From assembly GCF_041821145.1 (NCBI RefSeq), contig NZ_JBGUBC010000001.1, positions 1-64,000 of the forward strand: a stretch of DNA of 64,000 nt, read 5' to 3'. Source of the DNA: Halopenitus sp041821145. GTDB taxonomy: Archaea; Halobacteriota; Halobacteria; Halobacteriales; Haloferacaceae. The notes beneath the pieces are model-generated. The model did not search any database. It was not told the origin of the DNA and saw nothing but the letters and a program-made list of their open reading frames with translations. This document shows, in pieces, positions 9,208 to 17,676 of the stretch. Within the stretch, counting starts at the first letter, position 1; every line of letters begins with the position of its first letter. The position numbers and the translations under genes were made by a program.

Positions 9208-9699
9208 ATGAACAAACGCGGCCACGTCTTGAACGCGCTATTGCTCGCGGTCGGGATCGGATTCGTGCTCGAACCGGCCGTCGACCTCGCCACGGGGCGA
9301 AAGATCGCCCAGATCATCGTTCCCATCGTCCTCGGAGCGCTGTTTCCCGACGTCGATACGGCCTTCGGCAAACACCGGAAGACGCTTCACAGCCTGCCGG
9401 TGCTTGCGATCGTGATGGCGTATCCGATCGCCTTCAACAACCTCCAGTTCGTGTGGATCGGCGTCTTCACCCACTACCTCCTCGATATGATCGGGAGTCG
9501 GCGAGGGATCGCACTGTTTCATCCACTTTCGAGTCGGGAGTTCTCGCTGCCGTTCGGCGTGACCACCGCCAGCAAATACGCCGATCTCGTGACCGTGATC
9601 ATCACCGCTCTCGAGATCGCCGCCTTCTGGGCAGTCCACACCTACGTCGTCGACCTCGATGTCGACATTGCAGGCGTCTCCCAGACGATCGGGATGTGA
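9208..9699 (+). CDS. Membrane-bound metal-dependent hydrolase (YdjM/DUF457 type)
   Basis: The 163-residue membrane protein has about four helices and the family's metal motifs: ALFPDVDTAFGKHRKTLHS near residues 45-65, with Asp and two His, and FTHYLLDMIGSRRG near 90-105. DUF457 proteins are predicted membrane metal hydrolases of unknown substrate. The ATG at 9208 begins the typical MNKRGHVLNALLL start and fits better than the upstream in-frame codons, which give a Ser/Arg-rich extension. It diverges from the DUF2103 gene, so the 159-nt gap carries both promoters. Confidence 0.75.
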   Translation: MNKRGHVLNALLLAVGIGFVLEPAVDLATGRKIAQIIVPIVLGALFPDVDTAFGKHRKTLHSLPVLAIVMAYPIAFNNLQFVWIGVFTHYLLDMIGSRRGIALFHPLSSREFSLPFGVTTASKYADLVTVIITALEIAAFWAVHTYVVDLDVDIAGVSQTIGM

Positions 9700-9784
9700 A
9701 CGGCGGAGCCCGAAAATCAGCCGGACCAAAAGGGATATATGCCGATGGATTGCGTGTTAAACGAATCCGTCGGAAGTAATACGA

Positions 9785-10963
9785 ATGAAGATCACAGACA
9801 TCAATACTCATCTCGTAGAGTCGGATGCGCCAATCTCGGAGTACGGCGTCAACGGGTGGCTCATAGTCACGGTCACGACCGACGACGGCATTCGAGGAAT
9901 CGGCGAAGCCGGGGCCTGGGCCTATCTCGAAACTGCCGAAAAAGCGGTAGAGCGGTTTACGCCGCAGTTAATCGGCGAGGATCCACTTCAGCGCGAACAT
10001 CACCTCCAGTCTCTCTATCGGAGTACCCACTTTCGAGGGGCGGCCATCTCGAGTGCGCTCAGCGCGATCGACATCGCGCTGTGGGACATTGCGGGAAAAC
10101 ACTACGATACGCCCATCTACGAACTGCTCGGAGGGAAATGCCGAAACAAACTGCGGACCTATGCACACGTCATCGGCGGCTCAATGGACGAGATGCTCGG
10201 CAAGCTCGAAGACTGCAAGGGAGAAGGCTTCACCGCCGTTGGTCACCTCTCACCGTTGCTCGACGAGCCTCGAGACGAGCCGTATTCGGAGACCCACTCG
10301 GAGATGATCACCGACGCGGCCGACCGGGTCCGACGGTTTCGGGACGCCGTCGGAACCGGGGTGGATCTGTGTATCGAGATTCACCGTCGACTCGATCCGC
10401 ACCAGGCGATCGCCCTCGCCAACGAGATCGAGCAGTACAATCCTCTCTTTTATGAAGACCCCGTTCGCCCCGATAACTTCGATGCGATGAAGAAGGTCGC
10501 ACGGAACGTCTCGATCCCCATCGCGACCGGGGAACGGTTCCATACGCCAGAAGAATTTGACATGTTATTGCGCCACGACGCGGTCGATTACGTCCGCCCG
10601 GATCTCTGTGTCGCTGGTGGAATCACGTGGGGAAAGAAGATCGCGAGCATGGCCGAGGCCTCCTACGTCGACGTGGTCCCGCACGACCCGATCGGACCCG
10701 TCAGCACGGCGGCGTGTATGCAACTGGCCGCATCCATCCCGAATTTCGAGATTCAAGAATATCCGTATCGTCCCGAGAACGATCAGGCACCGGGCGAGAA
10801 CCTTCTGGAGGAGCCGTTCGAATGGGAAGACGGATACTTGATGGTTCCAGATGGTCCGGGTCTCGGGATCGAGCTTCAAGAGGACGTGCTGCAGAACTCG
10901 ACGTACCGCCAGCCGAAACTTTCGACACGGCTCCACGAGGACGGATCCGTCGTCGACCAATAA
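9785..10963 (+). CDS. Enolase-superfamily sugar-acid dehydratase (galactonate dehydratase-like)
   Basis: The 392-residue protein has the mandelate racemase/galactonate dehydratase layout: an N-terminal capping domain, then a modified TIM barrel. Catalytic positions are visible: the E198/H200 pair in LCIEIHRRLDP, E224 in LFYEDPVRPDNF, E250 in IATGERFHTPEEF and H300 in VVPHDPIGPVSTAA. The first metal ligand is Glu rather than the usual Asp, a pattern I recall in one galactonate dehydratase-like branch. It likely dehydrates a sugar acid to a 2-keto-3-deoxy acid. The true substrate is unknown. A kdgK-type kinase, which would use such a product, lies 49 kb away. A TATA-like GGATATATG sits about 45 nt upstream of the ATG. 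Confidence 0.8.
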   Translation: MKITDINTHLVESDAPISEYGVNGWLIVTVTTDDGIRGIGEAGAWAYLETAEKAVERFTPQLIGEDPLQREHHLQSLYRSTHFRGAAISSALSAIDIALWDIAGKHYDTPIYELLGGKCRNKLRTYAHVIGGSMDEMLGKLEDCKGEGFTAVGHLSPLLDEPRDEPYSETHSEMITDAADRVRRFRDAVGTGVDLCIEIHRRLDPHQAIALANEIEQYNPLFYEDPVRPDNFDAMKKVARNVSIPIATGERFHTPEEFDMLLRHDAVDYVRPDLCVAGGITWGKKIASMAEASYVDVVPHDPIGPVSTAACMQLAASIPNFEIQEYPYRPENDQAPGENLLEEPFEWEDGYLMVPDGPGLGIELQEDVLQNSTYRQPKLSTRLHEDGSVVDQ

Positions 10964-10975
10964 CACCGGTCGACG

Positions 10976-11788
10976 TCAGTACACCGCGACGTCGTCGAAC
11001 CGTCCCTCATAGAAGACCCCGTAGGGATTCGTGGGATCCTCACCCGAAAGCAACTCCCGATCGAGGCGCTTCCAGGTGTTCTCGTAACCGAGGTGGGCGA
11101 ACTCGATCGCTGCATAAAGGTGGTGGCCCGCACCCGAACGATGGACCACTCGACGAGGAGTGTCGGTCTTGAAGGCATCAACCACGTCGGCTTCCGTGGA
11201 AAGATCATCGTCAAAAACCGTCCAGGCCTCTCCCGTGGTTCGCGACAGATGAGCATACGAGGATCCGAATGCGGGCAAGTCCAGTTCGTCGGCGATGCGT
11301 CGGGCCCGTTGGTTCTGGTGGGCGAGCAGTTTCGTGTTGTAGGTCTCGACCGCATCGATGCGAGCGCCGTGGGCGTCGATCTCCGGCTGCGTGAGCGAGA
11401 CGGTGGCGAAGGCGGGATGGGGAACGAGGATCGCGGCGTCCTGTCGCTCGAGTTCCGCCATCGCGGCCTCGAAGGTGATGAAATCGGGAATCGGATCGGA
11501 GAGTCCGAGCGCGAGCAGGTGTCGGCGGTTCCGCCAGTCGCCCGTGAACACCTCGCGGGCGGGAACGACGAGGAGATCATCGTCGGAGAATCGCGCCGCA
11601 CGGGCTTCGATCTCCGGGAGTCGACGAAAGTGAGGAGCGTAGACGAGCGCGTCGATCCCACGGGCCTTTGCCCGCTCGACCGTGCGCTCGTCGAGCACCT
11701 TCACGTGTGCGTCGATTCGGGTCCCGCGTTCTGGCACACACGACTGGTCTTCCTCGTAGAGCAAAGGCGTGTCGCTCCACGACGGCAC
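10976..11788 (-). CDS. PHP-family metal-dependent phosphoesterase-like protein
   Basis: The 270-residue protein follows the PHP barrel order: RIDAHVKVLDE near the start (the first motif, with HxH reduced to a single His), ALVYAPHFRRLPEIEARA, LLVVPAREVFTGD, AILVPHPAFATVSL, and AVETYNTKLLAHQN then FGSSYAHLSRTTG. The His and Asp/Glu positions would bind two or three metals. Parts of the first and last motifs depart from the consensus (SSYAH in place of SDAH), so catalytic ability is uncertain. Substrate unknown. The gene converges on the dehydratase gene with only 12 nt between the stop codons. Confidence 0.7.
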   Translation of the reverse strand: MPSWSDTPLLYEEDQSCVPERGTRIDAHVKVLDERTVERAKARGIDALVYAPHFRRLPEIEARAARFSDDDLLVVPAREVFTGDWRNRRHLLALGLSDPIPDFITFEAAMAELERQDAAILVPHPAFATVSLTQPEIDAHGARIDAVETYNTKLLAHQNQRARRIADELDLPAFGSSYAHLSRTTGEAWTVFDDDLSTEADVVDAFKTDTPRRVVHRSGAGHHLYAAIEFAHLGYENTWKRLDRELLSGEDPTNPYGVFYEGRFDDVAVY

Positions 11789-11835
11789 GGAGGACGAGGA
11801 AAACGATTAATGCGAGTGGGGGCGTTTCCTCAAGC

Positions 11836-12126
11836 ATGTCTCCCTGGACGTGCGGTATCGGTGGATGTCACGAGACGTTCGAGTCGGTCGAGCCCGCGAT
11901 CATCCACCAGACGACCCATCATCAACGCCACGAGTGTAAGGTGTGCGGGACGGTCGTCCCCGACGGCTATTTCGCCATCCGCCACGCGTTCAACGAGCAC
12001 ACGCGTGCGGAATACGTGCGGGCCTACGACGCCGACGCCGAGGACGTACGCCAGCGCGAACGGATCAAATCGGACGTCGAGTCGAGAGCCGATCTCCAGG
12101 CGGTCGTCGAGCGATTGAACGGCTGA
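11836..12126 (+). CDS. Small double zinc-finger-like protein
   Basis: The 96-residue protein has two metal-site candidates: CGIGGCHETFESVEPAIIHQ followed by THHQRH, and CKVCGTVVPDGYFAIRH followed by FNEHTRAEYVRAY. The C-terminal third is charged and helical (QRERIKSDVESRADLQAV). Such C2H2-like proteins are widespread in haloarchaea and of unknown role; nucleic-acid binding is likely. The ATG at 11836 is chosen because it precedes the first Cys motif and the upstream in-frame sequence is Arg/Ser-rich and antisense to the PHP gene. It diverges from the PHP gene with a 47-nt gap. Confidence 0.75.
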   Translation: MSPWTCGIGGCHETFESVEPAIIHQTTHHQRHECKVCGTVVPDGYFAIRHAFNEHTRAEYVRAYDADAEDVRQRERIKSDVESRADLQAVVERLNG

Positions 12127-12183
12127 TGAGTCGCGAGACGGCCCGTTATCAGCCGAAATTTACCTGAAATCCCGTCCGAAACC

Positions 12184-12217
12184 CGCCCGACATCGGCATA
12201 TTCGGGCGTCTTTTCCT
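12184..12217 (+). terminator. Terminator hairpin after the zinc-finger gene
   Basis: Perfect 7-bp stem CGCCCGA (12184-12190) with TCGGGCG (12202-12208), then TCTTTTCCTCC. A GC stem followed by a T-rich tract 58 nt past the stop codon fits a transcription terminator. Confidence 0.5.
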
Positions 12218-12331
12218 CCTCGTGATCCGCCGACGTCATCTCTCGATAGCCAGCCGACCGTTTCTCGAGTCCGAATCAACGATCCCGATAGTCTCACGGA
12301 TTCGAGCGCGAACGAAACCACAACCAATAAT

Positions 12332-12357
12332 ACAACTTAGGAATATTACCTAGTTGT
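12332..12357 (+). promoter_or_regulatory. thi4 promoter with inverted-repeat operator
   Basis: The left arm ACAAC-T-TAGG (12332-12341) pairs with the right arm CCTA-GTTGT (12349-12357) around AATATTA; the left arm has one extra T. A TATA-like AATAATAC at 12327-12334 precedes it, and the right arm ends directly at the ATG of thi4. A protein bound here would cover the start site of a leaderless transcript, as a thiamine-sensing repressor such as ThiR might. The regulator's identity is inferred. Confidence 0.55.
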
Positions 12358-13284
12358 ATGACGGAATTCAATACATTCAGCGACGTGAGCGAGACGGAGG
12401 TCACACGCGCGATCGGCGAGCAGTGGTCCGAGGAGTTCCTCGAGTTCACGAACTCGGAGGTCATCATCATCGGCGGCGGTCCATCCGGGCTGATGGCCGC
12501 AAAGGAACTCGCCGAGCGGGGTGTGAAGGTAATGATCGTCGAGAAGAACAACTATCTCGGCGGGGGATTCTGGCTCGGCGGATTCTTGATGAATAAGGTG
12601 ACCGTCCGCGATCCGGCCCAGAACGTGCTCGATGAACTCGACGTCGATTACACGGAGGCAGCCGACTCCGAGAACCTCTATGTGGCGAACGGACCGGAAG
12701 CCTGCTCGGGACTTATCAAGGCCGCCTGTGACGCCGGCGCGAAGGTCCAGAACATGACGGAGTTCACCGACATCGTGGTCCGGGACGACCACCGCGTCGG
12801 CGGGATCGTGATGAACTGGACGCCGGTCCACGCGCTCCCACGCGAGATCACCTGTGTCGACCCGATCGCGGTCGAATCCGAACTCGTGATCGACGCGACC
12901 GGCCACGAAGCCGTCGCGATCAACAAACTGGACGAGCGCGGCGTCTTAGAGGCACCGGGCATCCAGCACGCGAAAGAACACAACACGGGCATGGACGAGA
13001 CGGACGACGAGCAGTACGGCGCACCCGGCCACGACTCTCCCGGCCACGACTCGATGTGGGTCTCCGAGAGCGAGGACGCCGTCGTTGAACATACGGGCGT
13101 CGTCCACGACGGCCTGATCGCCACCGGAATGTCGGTTGCAACTACCTACGGCCTCCCGCGGATGGGCCCGACCTTCGGCGCGATGCTCGTCTCCGGCAAG
13201 CAGGCCGCACAGGCCGCGATCGACGAACTCGACCTCGACACTACCGAGGTCGGGTTCTCCTCGCCCGCGCCGGCCGACGACTGA
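12358..13284 (+). CDS. thi4: Sulfur-dependent thiazole synthase Thi4
   Basis: The 308-residue protein makes the ADP-thiazole precursor of thiamine from NAD and glycine. It has a dinucleotide fold with VIIIGGGPSGLMAAKELAE near 35-53, the VEKNNYLGGGFWLGG segment near 61-75, and the active-site region REITCVDP with Cys at about residue 166. That cysteine corresponds to the sulfur-donor Cys of yeast Thi4 and to the essential Cys of the Haloferax homologue, in contrast to the His of methanogen enzymes. A His-rich loop, GAPGHDSPGHDSMW, occurs near 220. The end, GLPRMGPTFGAMLVSGKQAA, is complete. The ATG follows the operator directly, so the mRNA is probably leaderless. Confidence 0.92.
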   Translation: MTEFNTFSDVSETEVTRAIGEQWSEEFLEFTNSEVIIIGGGPSGLMAAKELAERGVKVMIVEKNNYLGGGFWLGGFLMNKVTVRDPAQNVLDELDVDYTEAADSENLYVANGPEACSGLIKAACDAGAKVQNMTEFTDIVVRDDHRVGGIVMNWTPVHALPREITCVDPIAVESELVIDATGHEAVAINKLDERGVLEAPGIQHAKEHNTGMDETDDEQYGAPGHDSPGHDSMWVSESEDAVVEHTGVVHDGLIATGMSVATTYGLPRMGPTFGAMLVSGKQAAQAAIDELDLDTTEVGFSSPAPADD

Positions 13285-13323
13285 GGATCGACGTCAAAAA
13301 TCGATCTCGGTATCGTCGGCGTT

Positions 13324-13782
13324 CTAGGCGACGGCGTTGCTCGCGAGCACTCCGCCCGTGATCAAAAGCAGGATCGAGACCGCCGCGGCGGCGAGAAACA
13401 GGGACCGCGAGTTTCGAACCGGCTCGCGGAGTTTGCCGGCATCGATCCCGGAGCGTAGTTTACTCGATCCAGCCTCGACGAGCCCCGCAAGCACGAACCA
13501 GAGGACGAGCATCGTCAACACGAGGTGGCCGCGGCCGGTTCCGGTCAACTGCTCTACGGTGTAGGTCGCCCCGGCCATGTAGCCGCCGGTGAGGAACGAC
13601 ACGAATGCCGAAACGCGGGTGACGGTTCGAAGCCGGCCGATGATCGACGAGAGCGCGTCGCTGCCGATGTCCCCGGTCGCCCCTGCCGGGATCACCGTCG
13701 CAGCCACAAACAGTACGCTGCCGGTCCAAAACGCGGCAAAGACGACGTGAAGCGTCCACACCGTCGCAGAAACGAAATCCAT
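13324..13782 (-). CDS. CopD-like four-helix membrane protein
   Basis: The 152-residue protein has four hydrophobic segments: WTLHVVFAAFWTGSVLFVAA near the start, SAFVSFLTGGYMAG, VLTMLVLWFVLAGLVE and FLAAAAVSILLLITGGVLA at the end. The first helix with HxxFAxFWTG resembles the CopD/integral membrane family, which often uses His for metal or haem. The role is unknown here. It converges on thi4 with a 39-nt gap. Its own start is preceded by the tandem-repeat spacer. Confidence 0.7.
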   Translation of the reverse strand: MDFVSATVWTLHVVFAAFWTGSVLFVAATVIPAGATGDIGSDALSSIIGRLRTVTRVSAFVSFLTGGYMAGATYTVEQLTGTGRGHLVLTMLVLWFVLAGLVEAGSSKLRSGIDAGKLREPVRNSRSLFLAAAAVSILLLITGGVLASNAVA

Positions 13783-13825
13783 ACAACCGGTTGGATCGCC
13801 GGATACTTATCGTCGGTGATGGTGC

Positions 13826-13907
13826 CACGATCGAGCGTCGTGATCGGGAAACATCACGATCGAGCGTCGTGGTCGGGAAACATCACGATTGAGCGTCGTG
13901 ATCGGGA
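13826..13907. repeat. 29-bp tandem repeat, nearly three copies
   Basis: Units begin at 13826, 13855 and 13884 with period 29; the last is truncated at about 24 nt. Each starts CACGATCGAGCGTCGTG, itself a 5-bp stem (CACGA/TCGTG), followed by ATCGGGAAACAT. Two substitutions separate the copies. The repeat fills most of the spacer between truD and the CopD-like gene. Confidence 0.85.
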
Positions 13908-13918
13908 CGGAATCAACC

Positions 13919-15448
13919 TCAGCGATCGAGAGGCCCGTTTTTCGTGAACTCCCGCAGGAGAACCGTCGCGTAGCTCCCGCTTGGTAGCGCGAACCCGAAC
14001 CGGAGGTCATCGTCGATCGACAGCTCCGTCCTCGCGAGGATCGCCCGCCGCGTCCCGCTTGAGTCGAACTCGTCGGGCAGGGCGAAATCGTCGGGGGCGA
14101 TCCCCGCCTCCGCGAGGACCTCACGTTCGATCGCGCCCGGTTCGCCGTCGGCCAGTTCGGTGTCGGTACCGATGAGCGGGGCCGTGACGAATGCCCGATG
14201 GCGCTTACAGTGGCGTTTCATCACTGAGACGCGATCCTCGCTCACCCGCTGGAGGCGGTCGACATCCGGAGCGTACAGCTCATCGGGGGCGTCGTTGTCG
14301 GCGAAACAGACGACGTCGCCCGCGACCGGCTCGTGAAACGGGAGTCCGCGGTCGAGTCGCTCGCTTACGATCCGATTGAACAGAGACGACTGGGCCGCGT
14401 TGACGAACAGCCGCTGGAGATTCGAGGGGACCGCTTCGAGTGCGTTCCGCCAGCGGCCGCCGACGTCATCTTCCTCGCTGCTGTCTCCTCGTTCGGCCCC
14501 GTCTTCGGCTTCATTGACCCTTTTCTCGGCCGTTTCGCCGTCGTCGCCTCCCTCGGCGAGACGGTGCAGCATCGCCCGCTCGAACCGGAGTCGTCCGGGA
14601 ATCCGATCGAGGCAGGCCGCCCAGTCGGGATCGTCGCTCGCGAACTGCTCGTCGACGAACGTCCGGGCCGTACGGGTTCCCTCGGGCTCGGCGTCGGAGG
14701 GGTTCCCAACGTACATGCGCACCGCCTCGCGCCACTCCCCCCGAACGATCGCGAGGCCGACCTCGTGGGTGACCGGCCGAATGCTACCGAAGCGTTGTTG
14801 GCCGAAGTAGTTCGGAACCGCAACCGGTGCGTTCGGATCGGACTCCTCGTCGGCGTCTCGACCGGGGTCGGCGGCGCCCGTTCCGGTCGCAAACTCGCCG
14901 CGGCCGAACGCGCGAAGCTCGTCGGCGATCGTCTCGACACGCGCCACCGGGTCGTCGTCTGCCCCGTTCACGTCATCGTCGACGTCGGGATCGCGAACGC
15001 GGATCTCGAAGGCGTTGCCGGCGAGATCGCCGAAGGAAATCGGCCGTCCTGCGAGACCGACTACCTCAACCGTCGCTCCGTCGATCGAGTCGGCGACCGC
15101 ACGGACCGCCTCCGGCTCCGCATTGCGGACGGTCATGAGCTGTGTGGTCACCGCACGTTTGTCCTTCGTGCCGGCCCAAGAGACGCGCTCGCGGCTGATC
15201 CCGAGTGCCGTCGAGAGCCTGCGGGCGAAGTCGTTCGTATCCCAATTCGAGAGCCGTACGCGCACCACGAGCTCCGGATACGCGCCGCGGTCGTCGCCGT
15301 GTTCGTCGATCGACACGGCGTCAAAGGCCTCCAACTCGCGGACCCGAAAGTCCTCGGGAGCAAGGCGCAATCGGCCACCGATTCCGTCGGTGTCGGAGAC
15401 GTATCGGTCCATCCCGACCGCGCGTTCGAGCGGATGTGCTGGACGCAT
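13919..15448 (-). CDS. truD: tRNA pseudouridine(13) synthase TruD
   Basis: The 509-residue protein carries the TruD catalytic loop GTKDKRAVTTQLMTV near residue 95, with the nucleophilic Asp, and later VPNYFGQQRFGSIRPVTHEVG. The N-terminal YVSDTDGIGGRLRLAPEDFRV opening is typical. It isomerises U13 in tRNAs. The middle contains an acidic, low-complexity insert (GDDGETAEKRVNEAEDG) that is probably a halophilic surface loop. Its start lies 3 nt after the pth2 stop, so both are likely co-transcribed. A start at the internal MDRYVSD (residue 13) is an alternative. Confidence 0.92.
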   Translation of the reverse strand: MRPAHPLERAVGMDRYVSDTDGIGGRLRLAPEDFRVRELEAFDAVSIDEHGDDRGAYPELVVRVRLSNWDTNDFARRLSTALGISRERVSWAGTKDKRAVTTQLMTVRNAEPEAVRAVADSIDGATVEVVGLAGRPISFGDLAGNAFEIRVRDPDVDDDVNGADDDPVARVETIADELRAFGRGEFATGTGAADPGRDADEESDPNAPVAVPNYFGQQRFGSIRPVTHEVGLAIVRGEWREAVRMYVGNPSDAEPEGTRTARTFVDEQFASDDPDWAACLDRIPGRLRFERAMLHRLAEGGDDGETAEKRVNEAEDGAERGDSSEEDDVGGRWRNALEAVPSNLQRLFVNAAQSSLFNRIVSERLDRGLPFHEPVAGDVVCFADNDAPDELYAPDVDRLQRVSEDRVSVMKRHCKRHRAFVTAPLIGTDTELADGEPGAIEREVLAEAGIAPDDFALPDEFDSSGTRRAILARTELSIDDDLRFGFALPSGSYATVLLREFTKNGPLDR

Positions 15449-15451
15449 CGA

Positions 15452-15790
15452 TCAGTAAAGCGAGAGGTCGCCGGTGACGCGGTCGACGAGCTTCTCGGAG
15501 CCCGGCCCGACGGCGAGCGCGCTCACGGTTCCCGGTTCGAGTTCGGTGTGGCCCGCATCGCGAACGATCGCGTAGGGGAGCCCCTCGCGGTCGGCTGTAT
15601 CCGCGAGTTCGAACAGTTGGCTTTCGGAGTCACCCTTGAGAACGACCTTCTTTTGTCCGTCACCCTTCCAGCGTTTTTGCACGGAACGGGAGGCGTTCTC
15701 GTAGGCCGAAAGCGAGGCGTGTGCGACCTGGGCGGCGAGTTTTCCCTCGCCCATGCCCAGATCGGCCCTGGCGACGATGGCCTGTTTCAT
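15452..15790 (-). CDS. pth2: Peptidyl-tRNA hydrolase 2
   Basis: The 112-residue protein is a complete archaeal Pth2, which recycles peptidyl-tRNA. Motifs are MKQAIVARADLGMGEGKLAA at the start, QVAHASLSAYENA, then KKVVLKGDSESQLFELAD and ready GLPYAIVRDAGHTELEPGT with the conserved Asp, ending VDRVTGDLSLY. I use the ATG at 15790, which gives the standard MKQAIV start; a TTG two codons upstream is unlikely. It heads a pair with truD and diverges from polX across a 137-nt gap. Confidence 0.93.
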   Translation of the reverse strand: MKQAIVARADLGMGEGKLAAQVAHASLSAYENASRSVQKRWKGDGQKKVVLKGDSESQLFELADTADREGLPYAIVRDAGHTELEPGTVSALAVGPGSEKLVDRVTGDLSLY

Positions 15791-15927
15791 GTCCAAGGAT
15801 TCACGCCCACGGGTTTAGGCGTATCCGTGTGGGTCGCCATATCGCCATCCACCCGATCGCCGGACGGCCGATCCGGTATCAATGTGGATCACCTTATAAG
15901 GGTATCGGCGTCGAAGACCTCGAACGA

Positions 15928-17676
15928 ATGAGCCGCAACGACGAGATCGCGACCGTCCTCGAGGAGTTCGCGGATCTCCTCGAGGCGAAAGGGGTTGAGT
16001 ACAAGCCCACGGCGTATCGTCGGGCGGCCGAGAACGTCCGTGAACACCCCGCACCGGTCGAGGGGCTCGCCGGCGAGGGAGCGGACGCGCTCAAGGAGAT
16101 AGACCGAGTCGGTGAGGCGATCGCCTCGAAGATAGTCGAGTACGTGCGAACCGGTTCGATCGAGGAACTCGACGAACTCCGCGAGGAGCTGCCGGTCGAT
16201 ATGACGGCACTCACTCGAGTTGAAGGGGTCGGCCCGAAGACGGTCGGCACGCTATATTCGGAACTCGATATCAAGACGCTCGACGAACTCGAGGGGGCCG
16301 CCGAGGCAGGTGAGATCCGCGAGATCAAGGGATTCGGAACAAAAACCGAAAAGAACATTCTCGAGAATGTGCCGTTCGCGCGGAACGCTCAAAAGCGCGA
16401 TCGGCTCGGCGATGCTCGCCCCGTGGCCGACGCCGCCCTGTCGTATTTGGCCGATCTCGGATCGGTGTCGAAACTCGAGGTCTGCGGATCGATCCGACGG
16501 TGGCGCGATACGATCGGCGACGTCGACGTGCTCGTCGCCAGCGACGAGCGGAAGGCGGTCGTCGAGTCGTTCACCGACTGGCCGGAGGCGGATGCGACCA
16601 TCGAGGCCGGCGCGAACAAAGCGAGCGTCCGCGCGAACGGTCTGCGGGTCGACCTCCGCGTGGTCGTGATCGAGGAGTTCGGTTCCGCACTCCAGTATTT
16701 CACCGGCTCACAGGAGCACAACATCGCGGTCCGCAACCGCGCGATCGACCAAGGGCTGAAGGTGAACGAGTATGGCGTCTTCGACGTGAGCGACCTCGAC
16801 GGCCCGACCGTCGGTCAGCGCGTCGGCGATCGGATCGCCGGCGAAACCGAGGCGGGGGTCTACGACGCGCTCGGGATGGCCTGGGTCCCCCCGGAACTCC
16901 GAGAGAACGCGGGCGAGGTCTCGGCCGCCGCCGATCATGGGCTCCCGGACCTCCTCGAGGAGGGCGACGTTCGCGGCGATATCCACACACACTCCGACTG
17001 GTCGGACAGCAACTATACGATCGCGGAGATGGTCGAGGCCGCCACAGAGCGGGGCTACGACTATCACGCGGTCACTGATCACGCGACCGGACCCGGGATC
17101 GTCGGAAGCGTCGGCCTCGACGAGGACGATCTCACCGCGCAGGCGGAAGCGGTCGCGGCGGTCCGCGAGGAGGCGACGATCGACGTCCTCCACGGAGTCG
17201 AAGCGAACATCGACGCCGATGGCGGGCTCTCGACCGACGGGGACGCCCTTGCCGACCTCGACATCGTCATCGCCTCCCCACACGCCGCACTCGGGAACGA
17301 TGAGGGGGCAACGGAACGACTCGTCCAAGCGATCGAACATCCGGAAGTGGACGTTCTCGGGCATCCCACGGGTCGGATCATCAACGGTCGAGCGGGACTA
17401 CGCGTCGACTTCGACCGGATCGGCAAGGCGGCCGCTCGCGAGGGGGTCGCCATCGAGGTGAACGCGAACCCGGCACGCCTTGATGCGAACGGCGAGGCAG
17501 TGCGGGCGATCATCGATGCCGGCGCCACGATCGCGATCGCCACGGACGCCCATTCGCCGCGGGAGTTCGAATACGTCCGCTACGGCGTCCACACAGCCCG
17601 CCGGGGATGGGCCGAGCGTGCGGACGTGATCAACACGCGATCGTCCGAGGAACTCCGGACGTTCCTCGAGACATGA
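15928..17676 (+). CDS. polX: Family X DNA polymerase with C-terminal PHP domain
   Basis: The 582-residue protein has an N-terminal 8-kDa-like helix-hairpin-helix part (NDEIATVLEEFADLLE, then GVGPKTVGTLYSEL and IKGFGTKTEKNILE), a nucleotidyltransferase palm with SIRRWRDTIGDVDVLVAS, whose paired Asp binds metal, and RVDLRVVVIEEFGSALQYF, whose Asp is the third ligand. From about residue 345 a PHP domain follows: VRGDIHTHSDWSDSNYT, VTDHATGPG, VLHGVEANI, VDVLGHPTGR and IATDAHSPREF, all typical metal motifs for 3'-exonuclease or end-cleaning activity. It likely works in base-excision or end repair. Its stop overlaps the ATG of the next gene. Confidence 0.93.
   Translation: MSRNDEIATVLEEFADLLEAKGVEYKPTAYRRAAENVREHPAPVEGLAGEGADALKEIDRVGEAIASKIVEYVRTGSIEELDELREELPVDMTALTRVEGVGPKTVGTLYSELDIKTLDELEGAAEAGEIREIKGFGTKTEKNILENVPFARNAQKRDRLGDARPVADAALSYLADLGSVSKLEVCGSIRRWRDTIGDVDVLVASDERKAVVESFTDWPEADATIEAGANKASVRANGLRVDLRVVVIEEFGSALQYFTGSQEHNIAVRNRAIDQGLKVNEYGVFDVSDLDGPTVGQRVGDRIAGETEAGVYDALGMAWVPPELRENAGEVSAAADHGLPDLLEEGDVRGDIHTHSDWSDSNYTIAEMVEAATERGYDYHAVTDHATGPGIVGSVGLDEDDLTAQAEAVAAVREEATIDVLHGVEANIDADGGLSTDGDALADLDIVIASPHAALGNDEGATERLVQAIEHPEVDVLGHPTGRIINGRAGLRVDFDRIGKAAAREGVAIEVNANPARLDANGEAVRAIIDAGATIAIATDAHSPREFEYVRYGVHTARRGWAERADVINTRSSEELRTFLET

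Noticed and set aside
13826..13907. Possible CRISPR array (29-nt period)
   Set aside because: The units are directly adjacent with no unique spacers, so it is a simple tandem repeat.
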